Numbered from the stretch's first letter, positions 39,194 to 48,934 are shown. The stretch: DNA of 64,000 nt from Cryobacterium sp. Y82 (GCF_002929495.1 NZ_PJJJ01000031.1:1-64000), one strand, 5' to 3'. Notes: generated by a model not told the origin, from the letters alone. A program made the numbers and translations.

Positions 39194-39937
39194 TTAAGGG
39201 TTGGATGGTGCTGTTGAGACGCGCCCGTGCTGCCTTGGAGTTGGCGCGGCGGATTCATCGGGGTGTCGCGTCAGTCCGCGGGCAACCCCGTGCGGAACGA
39301 CGAGTCGTTGGGCGAGTGCGAGAATCGCATCGACGCAAAGCGCCAGGGCAATGACGAGTATTGCACCGGCGAGGGCGAGCTTGTAATCGCGCAGCGCGAG
39401 ACCCTCGATGAGGAAACGGCCGAGGCCGGTCAGGCCCACGTAGCCGGCGATTGTGGCGGTCGCAATCACCTGAAGTGTCGCTGAGCGAATGCCGCCGAAA
39501 ATGAGCGGCATGGCCAGGGGTATCTCGACCTTGAGCAGAATCTGCCACTCGGTCATGCCGATCGCTCGAGCCGCGTCGATTGTCGGGCGATTTACGGCTT
39601 CGAGCCCGGAATAGGCACCGGCCAGAAGCGGCGGAACGGCAAGAATGACGAGCACGACGATGAGCGGCCCGACCCCAAGACCGGTGTAGAGAATAATAAG
39701 AAAGATCAGTCCGAGCGTGGGAAGAGCACGAGCTGCGCTGCTGAGCGCGACGACCGCGTTGCGCCCGCGCCCGGTGTGTCCGACCAGCAGCCCGAGTGGG
39801 ATGCCGATGACGATGGCCACGGCCATGCTCAGGCCGGTGTACCACACGTGGTCGACGAGGCGGGGCACTATGCCATTGGCACCGGTCAGGTTGGCCGGAT
39901 CAAACAGAAAATTGAGGGCGTCCAGAAAAAGGTTCAT
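39194..39937 (-). CDS. Osmoprotectant-type ABC transporter permease
   Basis: OpuCB/OpuCD-like permease of 247 residues, with five or six transmembrane segments and the permease EAA-like loop (EAVNRPTIDAARAIGMTEWQ). The C-terminal tail (about 30 residues, Pro/Arg rich) is extra. Its start overlaps the stop of the second permease by 4 bp. Confidence 0.9.
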   Translation of the reverse strand: MNLFLDALNFLFDPANLTGANGIVPRLVDHVWYTGLSMAVAIVIGIPLGLLVGHTGRGRNAVVALSSAARALPTLGLIFLIILYTGLGVGPLIVVLVILAVPPLLAGAYSGLEAVNRPTIDAARAIGMTEWQILLKVEIPLAMPLIFGGIRSATLQVIATATIAGYVGLTGLGRFLIEGLALRDYKLALAGAILVIALALCVDAILALAQRLVVPHGVARGLTRHPDESAAPTPRQHGRVSTAPSNP

Positions 39938-40614
39938 GCGGTCACCGGAGCCGCGGCCGAAGTCACCGAGCGGCGGCGTGGCGTCGCGCGCGTCCAGGGC
40001 ATCAACAAACGGCCGACCAGTACCAGAATCGTGTCAAAAAGCACGGCGACAATAACGGTAAATACAATACCGATCAGGATTTCTTCAGGAAAGTCACGCT
40101 GATAGCCGTTGATGAATAGATAGCCCAGGCTCTGGACGCCGATCAGAGATCCGACGCTGAGCAGGCTGACCGTGCTGACCGAGACAACACGGAGACTCGC
40201 AAGCAACACCGGACCAGCGAGCGGGAACTCGACGGTCCAGAACCGTGACACGGCCGAGAACCCGACGGCGGTGGACGAGGAGATGACGTCTCTCGACACC
40301 GAGGAGAACGCATCCGCTGCCCCGCGTACCATCACCGCAATCGCGTAGATACTGAGCGCCACAACAACGTTGGCCTCGTCGAGGATGCGAGTGCCAAGAA
40401 GAGCCGGGAGGGTCACGAACAAGGCCAGCGATGGAATACTGAAGAGGACTCCGCCCAGGGTCAGCAGGATAGTACGCGCAACCGTATAGCGGTTCGCGAG
40501 CCAACCGAACGGGATACAGACGATGAAACCAACCACAATCGGAATGATGCTCAGACGGACATGATCAGCGGTCAGCCTGAGTACCAGATCGAGGTTGTCC
40601 CACAGCCAGAGCAT
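39934..40614 (-). CDS. Osmoprotectant-type ABC transporter permease (second)
   Basis: Second OpuC-type permease of 226 residues, with LGGVLFSIPSLALFVTLPALLG and the loop segment AADAFSSVSRDVISSSTAVG. Two different permeases per operon is normal in the Opu branch. It shares its first base with the ATPase stop codon and overlaps the other permease by 4 bp. Confidence 0.9.
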   Translation of the reverse strand: MLWLWDNLDLVLRLTADHVRLSIIPIVVGFIVCIPFGWLANRYTVARTILLTLGGVLFSIPSLALFVTLPALLGTRILDEANVVVALSIYAIAVMVRGAADAFSSVSRDVISSSTAVGFSAVSRFWTVEFPLAGPVLLASLRVVSVSTVSLLSVGSLIGVQSLGYLFINGYQRDFPEEILIGIVFTVIVAVLFDTILVLVGRLLMPWTRATPRRRSVTSAAAPVTA

Positions 40615-41531
40615 CAGGCATCGCCCGCCTGGTCCGTCTTGTTCGATACGCTGCGTGCCCGGGAATTTGTGCCCACTCCAACACCGGAGCCGGGCAGAAC
40701 ACCCCCCGGTGCCTCGATTACACCGGCAACGTAGCCGGCGCCGTCTACGAGCACGACATCGTCGCCGGAACGAGCGACAGTCGAATCAACAGCCAGTCGT
40801 CGCTTTCCGCGGTCTGCTCCGATGAACGATGCGACAAAGTCGCTTGCCGGGTTGGCCAGGATCTCTTTCGGGGTTCCGACCTGGGCGATCTGTGCGCCCT
40901 TCTCCAGGATCACGACCTGATCGCCAAGCAGGAACGCCTCGTCAATATCGTGCGTCACGAACACGACTGTCTTGTCCAGGTCGTGTTGCAGGCGAAGCAG
41001 CTCCTGCTGGAGATCGTCGCGCACGATCGGATCCACCGCACCGAACGGTTCATCCATGAGGAGTATGTTCGGGTTCACCGCGAGGCCGCGGGCGACGCCT
41101 ACGCGCTGCTGTTGCCCGCCGGACAATTGGCTGGGATAACGGTAGGCCAGTGCACGATCGAGCCCGACGGTGTCGAGCAATTCCATGGCTTGCGTGTGGG
41201 CATCCGCTTTCTTGACGCCCTTGAGTAACGGCACGGTCGCTATGTTGTCGATCACGCGACGGTGCGGCAGAAGTCCGGAATTCTGCATGACATAACCGAT
41301 ACTGCGTCGCAGGGCGACGGCCGAGCCACTGGCGATATCGACTCCGTCGATCTCGATCGAGCCGCTCGAGGGATCGATCATGCGGTTGATCATGCGCAGC
41401 AGTGTGGTCTTGCCACAGCCTGACGAGCCGACGAAGACGGTCGTCTTGCGGGAAGGCAGCACGAGGCTGAAATCTTCAACGGCGAGGGTGCCGTCGGGGA
41501 ACCGTTTGGTCACCGAGTGGAATTCAATCAT
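40614..41531 (-). CDS. Osmoprotectant-type ABC transporter ATP-binding protein
   Basis: ATPase of 305 residues: Walker A GSSGCGKT (35-42), signature LSGGQQQR, Walker B ILLMDEPFGAVDP and the switch His in FVTHDIDEAF. Homologues such as OpuCA/ProV carry two CBS domains that sense ionic strength; here only about 70 residues follow the ATPase core and no complete CBS pair is visible. It leads the four-gene operon. Confidence 0.92.
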   Translation of the reverse strand: MIEFHSVTKRFPDGTLAVEDFSLVLPSRKTTVFVGSSGCGKTTLLRMINRMIDPSSGSIEIDGVDIASGSAVALRRSIGYVMQNSGLLPHRRVIDNIATVPLLKGVKKADAHTQAMELLDTVGLDRALAYRYPSQLSGGQQQRVGVARGLAVNPNILLMDEPFGAVDPIVRDDLQQELLRLQHDLDKTVVFVTHDIDEAFLLGDQVVILEKGAQIAQVGTPKEILANPASDFVASFIGADRGKRRLAVDSTVARSGDDVVLVDGAGYVAGVIEAPGGVLPGSGVGVGTNSRARSVSNKTDQAGDA

Positions 41532-41666
41532 CCTGGCGGCTCGCTCCTCGCATCTTTCGGGTCAATACAAACCAGATGCTAACCCAATCACTATTTAGAG
41601 CGACAGGCAAAACACACCGTAAACAAAGATTTATCTATGAGCGAACAGGTGCGGCCCCCGGGTACG

Positions 41667-41697
41667 AAAAAACCGGGCACCCCAGTGGGGCGCCCGG
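41667..41697 (-). terminator. Rho-independent terminator of the TetR gene
   Basis: On the minus strand an 11-bp GC-rich stem (CCGGGCGCCCC paired with GGGGTGCCCGG, one G-T pair) with a 3-base loop is followed by TTTTTT. It lies just after the TetR stop codon and separates that gene from the ABC operon. Confidence 0.88.
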
Positions 41698-41711
41698 CGG
41701 TTCAGCGGGTA

Positions 41712-42389
41712 TCAGGGTGCGGTGGCGAGGAGATTCAGCGCCTGCGGGCTGTAGAACCGGTCGAGGTAGTCGCGCATCACCAAGCGGCACTCGGCGATGA
41801 ACCGCTCGTCACCGACCGGATCGCTGTGGAAGGCGCGGGCGAGCAGCGCGTCTGCCATCTCGACGGCGACTCCGAGTCGGAAGATCAAATCATCGCCGGC
41901 TGGCAGATCGAACTCGTTCACGAGAACGTCGGCGAGGCGGCGGGCGAAGAAGTCAGCGTCCGCAGCGGCGTCGGCGGAGGGAGCGCCATCGCGGTCGTCG
42001 AAGTTCACAATGCGAAAGCCGGGCTCCGTGCGGTACAGGCCGACAAAAGCGGTGACGACGCAGTCCACGGCGTCCCACCAGGAGGTGAGGGTGCTGGCAC
42101 TGAGTTCGTCGACGACCCGCTGCCGAAAGCGCACAACGGCACGCTCGTGCAGGGCGTGTAAAACAGCCACCCTGTCGGGGTAGTAGCGGTACACGGTGCC
42201 GATGGAGGCACCGGCGCGTTCCGCGACCATCGCGGTCGTGATGCGGTCAAAACCGACCTCGTCCACGACGGCGGCGGCCGCATCGAGCAAACCGGACAGA
42301 CGTGCAGCACTGCGCTGCTGAATCGGCTCGGTGCGCACCTGTTGTAGTGCTGCACCGGCTCCTTCACCTAATAGGCCACCAAGCGACAT
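41712..42389 (-). CDS. TetR family transcriptional regulator
   Basis: The 225-residue protein has a TetR N-terminal helix-turn-helix (about 28-75: RLSGLLDAAAAVVDEVGFDR, TTAMVAERAGASIGTVYRYYPDR) and a helical ligand-binding domain whose ligand is unknown. It is transcribed toward the Opu-type operon but is separated from it by a terminator, and it is divergent from the App1-type phosphatase gene, which is a candidate target. Confidence 0.92.
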   Translation of the reverse strand: MSLGGLLGEGAGAALQQVRTEPIQQRSAARLSGLLDAAAAVVDEVGFDRITTAMVAERAGASIGTVYRYYPDRVAVLHALHERAVVRFRQRVVDELSASTLTSWWDAVDCVVTAFVGLYRTEPGFRIVNFDDRDGAPSADAAADADFFARRLADVLVNEFDLPAGDDLIFRLGVAVEMADALLARAFHSDPVGDERFIAECRLVMRDYLDRFYSPQALNLLATAP

Positions 42390-42408
42390 TTATCCCCCTT
42401 GAAGATAA
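42390..42408. promoter_or_regulatory. Candidate TetR operator (TTATC-N9-GATAA)
   Basis: A short inverted repeat, TTATC-N9-GATAA, lies directly upstream of the TetR start codon in the divergent gap. Position fits autoregulation and control of the neighbouring phosphatase, but 5-bp arms are weak evidence. Confidence 0.35.
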
Positions 42409-42486
42409 GTCACCATCCTACGGGGTAAAACCCCTTTTTCACAGGCCTGATCGGGGGATGCACAGCAAACATGGCAGAATGAAGGA

Positions 42487-43560
42487 GTGTCAGAGTCCCC
42501 AGACGCCACTCCGCGTGCGCCCAGTCCCGAGCGAATGATGCACCGTGCAGCGCGCATGGAAGACTGGCTCCACGAACATCGTGAGCATTCCGCCCGCCGC
42601 CGCGGCTACCAACCCACCGTCATCCCGTATACCGGTTATGGCTCGACCGCGTGGGTACGCATCCTCTGCCGCGTGCTCCTGACCAAAACGGAAAAGCCCG
42701 CGAAACGTCAAAAACGCCCCCGGGCAGATGGCCGCGACGCCGGCATTCGCGGCTGGCGGAGCTTCACGAGTGTGCCCGTCAACGATGTCACCGTCACGAT
42801 TGAGATCGACGGGCAGACGCATCGCGTTCAGGCGGATCGCGGCGGGGTCGTCGATACCGTGGTTCCGGTGTCACTGCCCGCCGGCTGGCACACTGCGCGA
42901 CTGCACACCGAGGTCTCGAACGTGGTGGAAGCCCCGATCTTCATTGTGGCACCCACGGTCGGCTTCGGCATCGTCTCCGACGTCGACGACACCGTGATGG
43001 TCACCACACTCCCTCGCCCCCTGCTGGCCGCCTGGAACACGTTTGTGCTCGACGAGCACGCCCGGGTGCCGACCCCCGGCATGGCGGTGTTTCTGGAGCG
43101 TCTGGCGTCGTTCACCCCCGGTGCCCCGGTCATCTACCTCTCTACCGGCGCCTGGAATGTGGCACCCACACTGTCACGTTTTCTTTCCCGTAACCTGTAC
43201 CCCGCCGGGGCGCTGCTATTGACCGACTGGGGACCAACGCACGACCGCTGGTTCCGCAGCGGCAGTGCCCACAAGCGCGACAACCTCCGCCGACTCGCCG
43301 AGCAGTTTCCGCAGATGCGCTGGATTTTGATCGGCGACGACGGCCAGCACGACGAGGCCATCTACAGCGACTTTCAACGCGACTATCCGGGCAGCGTAGC
43401 GGCCGTGGCCATCCGTCAACTCTCCCCGAGCGAAGCAGTACTCGCCGGAGGTCGCTCGCGCGATGCCGTGCTCATCGAGGGCGGCCCTGAGGGCCCCTGG
43501 GTCTACGGCCCGGACGGCTCCAGCCTCTCCAATCAGCTCGCCGAGCACGGGCTGCTGTAG
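42487..43560 (+). CDS. App1-type phosphatase (phosphatidate phosphatase APP1 catalytic domain)
   Basis: The 357-residue protein has an N-terminal basic helical region, a beta-rich middle domain and a C-terminal HAD-like catalytic domain with DVDDT (165-169; Asp165 and Asp167), then YLSTGAWNVAPTLSRFL and IGDDGQHDEAIY. This matches the APP1 catalytic domain (DUF2183) of fungal phosphatidate phosphatases; bacterial substrates are not defined. GTG 42487 follows GAAGGA with almost no spacing, so the downstream ATG at 42535 is a possible start. Confidence 0.85.
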   Translation: MSESPDATPRAPSPERMMHRAARMEDWLHEHREHSARRRGYQPTVIPYTGYGSTAWVRILCRVLLTKTEKPAKRQKRPRADGRDAGIRGWRSFTSVPVNDVTVTIEIDGQTHRVQADRGGVVDTVVPVSLPAGWHTARLHTEVSNVVEAPIFIVAPTVGFGIVSDVDDTVMVTTLPRPLLAAWNTFVLDEHARVPTPGMAVFLERLASFTPGAPVIYLSTGAWNVAPTLSRFLSRNLYPAGALLLTDWGPTHDRWFRSGSAHKRDNLRRLAEQFPQMRWILIGDDGQHDEAIYSDFQRDYPGSVAAVAIRQLSPSEAVLAGGRSRDAVLIEGGPEGPWVYGPDGSSLSNQLAEHGLL

Positions 43561-43592
43561 CCACGCTAAAAAACCTTCGACAGTACAGCGAG

Positions 43593-44402
43593 TCAGTTTG
43601 CTGTGCTCACCTCCATGCTCATACGACGCAGTACCAGGTTCTCGACGACCTGGGCCAGGCCGTAGAGAACGAGGGACACAATGGTGATCACCACGACGGA
43701 TGCCCACACCTCGGAATTCTGCACCTTGGCGACCGCAGCGACAATCGAGTTGCCGAGCCCCTGACCGGTCGTGAGCCATTCGGCCAGCAGCGCGCCGGTG
43801 ATAGCTCCGGGTACCGAGATCTTCACCGCCGCAAAGAAGGCCGGCAATGAGCTGGGCAGCGCCACCATGCGCAGACTCGTGAATGCGCTGCCGCCGTAGA
43901 CGGTGATCACGTCGCTGATCTGCGGTGACGATGAGCGCAGCCCGAAAGCAATGTTGACCAGCGCCGGAAACAGCACCACGATGGCGCCCATCACCACGGC
44001 GGTGGTCAGCCCGCGACCGGTAATGAGACTGATGATCGGAGCGAGAGCCACGAGCGGCACCGAGCGCAGCAGCAGAGCTATGGGCATGAGGGCATGCTCG
44101 ATCCCCCGCGACAGGGTGAAGACCACAGCGAGCAGCAGGGCGCAGGTGAGGCCAGCGACGAAGCCGAGAAAGGCGTCGCCGAGGGTGACCACAAGGTTGC
44201 CGAGAATCAAAGCGCGATTGTCGGCGGCATCGGGTGCGATCACGAGCCAGGTCCACACGTCGAAGGGCCCCTTGGCCAGGAACGGCGAAATGTTTAGCAG
44301 CAGCAGCAGTCCCTGCCAGGCGAGCAGAACCAAAACCAGCGTAATGAGTCCGGTCAGAAGACCACGCCACACCGTCGAGAGCGCTATCCGGGCAAAGCTC
44401 AT
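43593..44402 (-). CDS. ABC transporter permease (NMT1/ThiY-like system)
   Basis: Permease of 269 residues in the SsuC/TauC/ThiX-like family, with six hydrophobic segments and an EAA-type loop (DVITVYGGSAFTSLRMVALPSS). I used ATG 44402 (MSFARIALS), which overlaps the previous gene by 4 bp; an open frame to 44507 is low complexity. Last gene of the operon. Confidence 0.9.
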   Translation of the reverse strand: MSFARIALSTVWRGLLTGLITLVLVLLAWQGLLLLLNISPFLAKGPFDVWTWLVIAPDAADNRALILGNLVVTLGDAFLGFVAGLTCALLLAVVFTLSRGIEHALMPIALLLRSVPLVALAPIISLITGRGLTTAVVMGAIVVLFPALVNIAFGLRSSSPQISDVITVYGGSAFTSLRMVALPSSLPAFFAAVKISVPGAITGALLAEWLTTGQGLGNSIVAAVAKVQNSEVWASVVVITIVSLVLYGLAQVVENLVLRRMSMEVSTAN

Positions 44403-45211
44403 CGGCTGCTCCGTCCGGTCGCCCACGGCGTCGCGAAACGCAGGACCAACGCGAAAATCGCGTAGCCAAGCCCGGCGGTAACGCCGGCGACGAGCGCGAG
44501 GCTCCACACCCGGTCGACGTTGGCGGTTGAACCGGCCACGAGCATGGCGATTCCCAGCCCGCGACTGACGCCACCGAGGTACTCCCCCAGAATGGCCCCG
44601 ATGAACGCGGCCGGCGCGGCGATCTGCAGCGCAGTCAGCACGCCGGGCAGTCCGGCGATCAGTCGCACTTTGAGGAGTTGGGTGAACTTGCCGCCGCCGT
44701 AGACAGTGATGAGATCGAGGCTCGCGGCATCCGCTGCCCTGAGGCCGACGAGCGAACCGATCACCGTGGTAAAAAACACCGACATCGCGGCCAGAAAGAC
44801 CGCCGTGCCCGCTGGCTCGCCCGTGCCGGGTGCCCCGATCACGATGTACGCGATCGGGCCGATCGCGACGATTGGAACGCAGTATGTGATGACCGCGATC
44901 TGGAGCGCGATTTTCTCGATGCGCGGCAGGAGCAGAACGAGAGCCGCCAGGGCCAGGGCCAGTCCGTTTCCCCAGGCGAAGCCGAGGAGTGCTTCAAGAA
45001 CGGTGACGCTCACGTGGGGCAGATAGAACCCTGGACCATCGCGTACGAGTTGCACGAGCACATCGAGCGGGGTCGGCACGGCCCCACCGGGCAGGGAGCC
45101 GACCCCAGCGAAAACAGTGACGGCACTGATCCACCACAGGGCGATGATGATCCCTCCGCCAACCAGGCCGGTCGCCCAGGTGGGCAGCGCGCGCAGTGAA
45201 GCTCGGATCAT
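44399..45211 (-). CDS. ABC transporter permease (NMT1/ThiY-like system, second)
   Basis: Second permease, 270 residues, with the loop [19 protein letters not shown] and typical six-helix layout. It is divergent in sequence from its partner, so the transporter is likely a heterodimer of permeases. Both ends overlap neighbouring genes by 4 bp. Confidence 0.9.
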   Translation of the reverse strand: MIRASLRALPTWATGLVGGGIIIALWWISAVTVFAGVGSLPGGAVPTPLDVLVQLVRDGPGFYLPHVSVTVLEALLGFAWGNGLALALAALVLLLPRIEKIALQIAVITYCVPIVAIGPIAYIVIGAPGTGEPAGTAVFLAAMSVFFTTVIGSLVGLRAADAASLDLITVYGGGKFTQLLKVRLIAGLPGVLTALQIAAPAAFIGAILGEYLGGVSRGLGIAMLVAGSTANVDRVWSLALVAGVTAGLGYAIFALVLRFATPWATGRSSR

Positions 45212-46053
45212 TGGTCGTCGCCCGCCACGGCGGCATCGCTGAAGAGCAGGTCGGAAGCGCGGTCGTGCAGAGCGTGAAATTCGGGCGATCGCATCATCTC
45301 GGGCAACCGGGGCCGCGGAAGGTCCACGTCGATGACTTCCTTCACCCGGCCGGGACGTGCGCTCATGACCGCGACGTGGTCAGAGAGGAAGATAGCTTCG
45401 GCGATACCGTGGGTGACCATGAGGGTCGTGGCCGGCTTCTGGGTCCAGATGCGCAGCAGTTCGAGGTTGAGCCGTTGCCGGGTCATGTCATCGAGAGCGC
45501 CAAAGGGTTCATCGAGCAGCAGCACCGAGGGCTTGAGCACGAGCGACCGGGCGATCGACACGCGCTGCTTCATGCCGCCGGAAAGCTGCGCCGGCTTGGC
45601 ATTCTCAAACCCCTTCAGGCCGACGAGTGCAACCAGTTCGTCAATGTACGCATCGTCGACGGGAATGCGGGCCACCTCGAACGGTAGCCGAATGTTCGAA
45701 CGTACGCTGCGCCAAGGCAGCAGGGCGGAGTCCTGGAAGGCAATCCCGAGTTGGTGCCCCTTCCGGAGTTGCTGTGGGCTCTTGCCGTCGACCCTCGTAG
45801 TGCCGCTCGTGGGTTGTTCCAGGCCGGCCAGGATGCGCAGAATGGTGGATTTTCCACAACCGGACGGCCCGAGCAGCGAGAGAAAACTGCCCTTGTCGGT
45901 GTGCAGGTTGGCGTTGTCCAGGGCAACGACTTCTTTGCGACCGACCGCGAAGACCTTGTGCAGCTGGGAGATGTGCAGGCCGGTGCCCGCGGTTTCGTTC
46001 CGGGAACTCGGGCGGGTCACCGAATCACGAACTCCAGCATCAGTACTGTTCAC
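45208..46053 (-). CDS. ABC transporter ATP-binding protein (NMT1/ThiY-like system)
   Basis: ATPase of 281 residues, SsuB/TauB-like: Walker [10 protein letters not shown] (62-70), signature LSGGMKQR, Walker [14 protein letters not shown] and switch VTHGIAEA (Gly where Asp is more usual). It overlaps the first permease gene by 4 bp and lies 130 bp downstream of the binding-protein gene. Confidence 0.92.
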   Translation of the reverse strand: MNSTDAGVRDSVTRPSSRNETAGTGLHISQLHKVFAVGRKEVVALDNANLHTDKGSFLSLLGPSGCGKSTILRILAGLEQPTSGTTRVDGKSPQQLRKGHQLGIAFQDSALLPWRSVRSNIRLPFEVARIPVDDAYIDELVALVGLKGFENAKPAQLSGGMKQRVSIARSLVLKPSVLLLDEPFGALDDMTRQRLNLELLRIWTQKPATTLMVTHGIAEAIFLSDHVAVMSARPGRVKEVIDVDLPRPRLPEMMRSPEFHALHDRASDLLFSDAAVAGDDQ

Positions 46054-46145
46054 GTGATTCGCTCCTTGGTGATGGCAAGACTGGGGTGGTGTGGAGTGCG
46101 GGGTCAGATGCCTAGCGCACGTTCTGGCGCGGCACCATTGGAACG

Positions 46146-46172
46146 CTGACGCGCTCCATTGGTGTGCGTCAG
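46146..46172 (-). other. Small inverted repeat between binding-protein and ATPase genes
   Basis: CTGACGC and GCGTCAG flank a 13-base loop just after the binding-protein stop. Hairpins here often protect the upstream mRNA or reduce downstream expression; no T run is present, so it is not a classic terminator. Confidence 0.35.
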
Positions 46173-46183
46173 GCTGCTGCGTA

Positions 46184-47275
46184 CTACGGCTGGTTGCCGT
46201 AGGCGAGCAGGTCCGGGTTCTCGGCGTAGACCTCTGCCAGCAGGCTCAGGTCGAACAGCTGATTCGCCGTGATCGTCAGGCCGGTCGCAGTGAGCGTGTC
46301 GATGCTCTGCTCCTGCAAATCTGTGCTGATCGAGAACAGGCCGTTGGCGAGGGTCTCCGAGCTCACAACGAGGTCGCTGGACTGAATTTCAGCCTGCCGG
46401 GTTTCCTTCTCGATGGAGAGGTCGAAGGTCGGCCCGTAGGTGTCGACTGTCAGTTTCGCAGCGGCAGCGGGGTCGTTGATCGCGTCGGTCCAGCCGCGAA
46501 TCTCGGCGACGAGGAGGGCCTTGAGCTTTTCGCGGTCGTTCCTGATCGCGTCGTCGGTGACCGTGAAGGTTTCGGAGACGAACGGCAGGCCGAAGTCGGC
46601 CAGCGGCAGGTTTACCGGGTTGAGTCCGTTGAGTTCCGCGTCAATGGATTCATTGGTGAGGTAGGAAAACCAGCCGTCGACCTCGCCGGTGAACAGCGCG
46701 GTCGGGTCGTACTGCACCGGCAGGGTCGTCAATGAGCTCTCGTCGATGTTGTTGACCTTGAGGAAGGCTTCCCACAGGCTCAGGTTGCTCGCCTGCACGC
46801 CGATGGTTTTGCCTTTCAGATCGTCGAGGGTGACAATGTTCCCCTTGTCGGCGAGGGACAAAATCGTGTAGGGGTTCTTTTGGTACGTGGCGCCGATGAT
46901 CTTGAGCGGTGCGCCCTCGTTGGCGACGATGGTGCCGGTAGAGATCGCGTTTCCGATGCCCATGTCGGCATTTCCGGAGAGGACGGCAGCTTCGATGGAC
47001 GCGGGGCCTTCGATCATGTCGACCGTGTCGAACCCGGCGTCGGTGAAGTAGCCATTTTCGTCGGCGAGATACTCGCCCATAAACTCAGCGTTCTTGATCC
47101 AGCTGAACTGAATACTCGCGTCGCCGAAGGATGTTGTCGCGCCGTCTGCCCCTGCTACGTTCGCGTCGCCGCCTGCGCACGCAGAGAGGGAGAGCGCGAG
47201 TAGAGCAACGACCGCGACTCCGCGCGCCACCCGGGTTGCCGATCGATGAATAAACGTGCCTCTGGATGCTGTCAT
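46184..47275 (-). CDS. ABC transporter substrate-binding lipoprotein (NMT1/ThiY-like)
   Basis: The 363-residue protein has a signal peptide with lipobox LSAC (Cys near 33) and the NMT1/THI5-like fold: [34 protein letters not shown] and LKGKTIGVQ. Relatives bind thiamine precursors, riboflavin, nitrate, sulfonates or other small molecules. No TPP or FMN riboswitch is visible upstream, so the substrate is open. It is the first gene of the four-gene operon and lies 96 bp after pyrD. Confidence 0.88.
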   Translation of the reverse strand: MTASRGTFIHRSATRVARGVAVVALLALSLSACAGGDANVAGADGATTSFGDASIQFSWIKNAEFMGEYLADENGYFTDAGFDTVDMIEGPASIEAAVLSGNADMGIGNAISTGTIVANEGAPLKIIGATYQKNPYTILSLADKGNIVTLDDLKGKTIGVQASNLSLWEAFLKVNNIDESSLTTLPVQYDPTALFTGEVDGWFSYLTNESIDAELNGLNPVNLPLADFGLPFVSETFTVTDDAIRNDREKLKALLVAEIRGWTDAINDPAAAAKLTVDTYGPTFDLSIEKETRQAEIQSSDLVVSSETLANGLFSISTDLQEQSIDTLTATGLTITANQLFDLSLLAEVYAENPDLLAYGNQP

Positions 47276-47371
47276 TGCGGGGTTCCTGTCGGGTGCAAGG
47301 GCGGTGTGGAGATACAGCCGCTGTGGTTTTGTCGAACAAGTTTGATGCGCGGCCGGTGCGAGTGCCTGCGC

Positions 47372-48412
47372 TTAATGGTTGGTTCCGGCCAGGATACGGT
47401 CAAGCCCGCGATTGATCTGGCGCGCCCAGAGCGGACCGCGGTACAAAAACGCCGTGTAGCCCTGCACCAGGGTGGCTCCCGCAGCGAGTCGCTCGGCGAC
47501 CTGAGCGGCCGTGTCCACCCCGCCAACGGAGATGACGCACCAAGAGGCGGGTACGACAGCACGGATCTGTTTCAGAACGGCGAGCGACCGAGTATGCAAC
47601 GGAGCGCCGGACAGGCCGCCGGCTCCGGCAGCGACGATGGTGGCGGCATCCGTTTTCAGGCCGGCGCGCGAGATTGTGGTGTTGGTGGCGATAATGCCGT
47701 CGAGGCCGAGTTCGACGGCGAGGGTCGCGATGCGCGCGACCTCGGCATCCGCCAGGTCTGGCGCGATCTTGACGAGCAGCGGGGTGGCACCGGCAGCTCG
47801 CTTGACCGCGGTGAGCAACGGGGCGAGCTGGTCCAGCTCCTGAAGTCCGCGCAGCCCGGGGGTGTTGGGGGAGCTCACGTTGACCACGAGGTAGTCGGCG
47901 AGGGCGGCGAGGGTTTCGGCGCTCTGCAGGTAGTCGGCCGTGGCGTTCTCGACGGCGGTCACGCGGCTCTTGCCAATGTTGACGCCGAGCACCGGGCGCC
48001 CGGCACGTGCCCGCACCCGGGTCAGTCGAGCAACGGCCGCGGCGGCGCCGTGGTTATTGAAACCCATACGGTTGATCACCGCGCGGTCAGACACGAGTCG
48101 AAACAGGCGCGGTTTCGGGTTTCCGGGCTGGGCTACGGCGGTCAGAGTTCCGACCTCGACGTGACCGAACCCGAGCTGGCCGAGGCCGATCACGGCCTCG
48201 CCGTCTTTGTCGAAGCCAGCCGCGACGCCGAACGGTGACGCAAAGTGCAGGCCAAGGGTATTCACGCTGAGGTCGGTGCGCGGACGCGTCCATCGGTGCA
48301 CAAGACGGCCGATGCCCAGCACCGGCAGCAGCCGAATGACGGTGAAAGCGAGGTGGTGAGCGCGCTCGGGGTCCATCCGGGTGAGCACGAGCTTGAATAA
48401 CAGCGGATACAT
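47372..48412 (-). CDS. pyrD: Dihydroorotate dehydrogenase (quinone), class 2
   Basis: FMN enzyme of pyrimidine synthesis, reducing quinone while oxidising dihydroorotate. The 346-residue protein has the class 2 N-terminal membrane-associating helices (MYPLLFKLVLTRMDPERAHH), FGVAAGFDKDGEA, NRMGFNNHG, catalytic Ser in NVSSPNTPGLR and IISVGGV-like ISVGGVDTA. The gene lies 6 bp after nrdR on the same strand. Confidence 0.96.
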   Translation of the reverse strand: MYPLLFKLVLTRMDPERAHHLAFTVIRLLPVLGIGRLVHRWTRPRTDLSVNTLGLHFASPFGVAAGFDKDGEAVIGLGQLGFGHVEVGTLTAVAQPGNPKPRLFRLVSDRAVINRMGFNNHGAAAAVARLTRVRARAGRPVLGVNIGKSRVTAVENATADYLQSAETLAALADYLVVNVSSPNTPGLRGLQELDQLAPLLTAVKRAAGATPLLVKIAPDLADAEVARIATLAVELGLDGIIATNTTISRAGLKTDAATIVAAGAGGLSGAPLHTRSLAVLKQIRAVVPASWCVISVGGVDTAAQVAERLAAGATLVQGYTAFLYRGPLWARQINRGLDRILAGTNH

Positions 48413-48418
48413 CGGGTC

Positions 48419-48934
48419 CTACCGTTTGGTGACAGCGTCGACCACGGGCGTGCCAGCGGACGATGCCCTCGCGATTTTCGATGGTCCTGAGTGCTCGGTG
48501 CGCAGCGCGGCGATGGCGCTCTCGAAGTCATCGAGCGAGTCGAAGCCTTGGTAGACGCTCGCGAATCGCAGATACGCGACCTCGTCGAGGTCGCGAAGCG
48601 GCGGCAGAATAGCCAAGCCTATGTCGTTGGCATCGACCTGGGAGACGCCCGTCTGGCGGATGGCTTCTTCAACTTTCTGGGCCAGCATTGCCAAATCGGA
48701 GTCGGTGACCGGTCGTCCCTGACACGCTTTGCGCACCCCGGAGACAATCTTCTCGCGGCTGAACGGCTCGACCACGCCGCTGCGTTTGATGATGTTCAGA
48801 CTCGCTGTCTCGGTGGTGCTGAAGCGGCGGCCGCATTCCGGGCACTGCCGGCGGCGGCGAATCGATAGTCCGTCGTCGCTCGTGCGCGAGTCGACGACTC
48901 GGGAGTCGGGGTGGCGACAGAACGGGCAGAACAT
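48419..48934 (-). CDS. nrdR: Transcriptional repressor NrdR
   Basis: NrdR represses ribonucleotide reductase genes when dATP is high. The 171-residue protein has the zinc ribbon Cys3-Cys6-Cys31-Cys34 (CPFC, CPEC) and an ATP-cone domain ([20 protein letters not shown]). The extended C-terminus (about 20 residues) is slightly longer than usual. It sits 12 bp after hisD and 6 bp before pyrD. Confidence 0.96.
   Translation of the reverse strand: MFCPFCRHPDSRVVDSRTSDDGLSIRRRRQCPECGRRFSTTETASLNIIKRSGVVEPFSREKIVSGVRKACQGRPVTDSDLAMLAQKVEEAIRQTGVSQVDANDIGLAILPPLRDLDEVAYLRFASVYQGFDSLDDFESAIAALRTEHSGPSKIARASSAGTPVVDAVTKR

Noticed and set aside
42421..42440. GGGG-TAAAA-CCCC followed by TTTTT as a plus-strand terminator
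   Set aside because: Only a 4-5 bp stem, and no plus-strand gene ends just before it.
47276..47371. Thiamine or FMN riboswitch before the NMT1-type binding-protein gene
   Set aside because: The gap is only 96 bp and lacks the conserved CTGAGA or other core riboswitch motifs.
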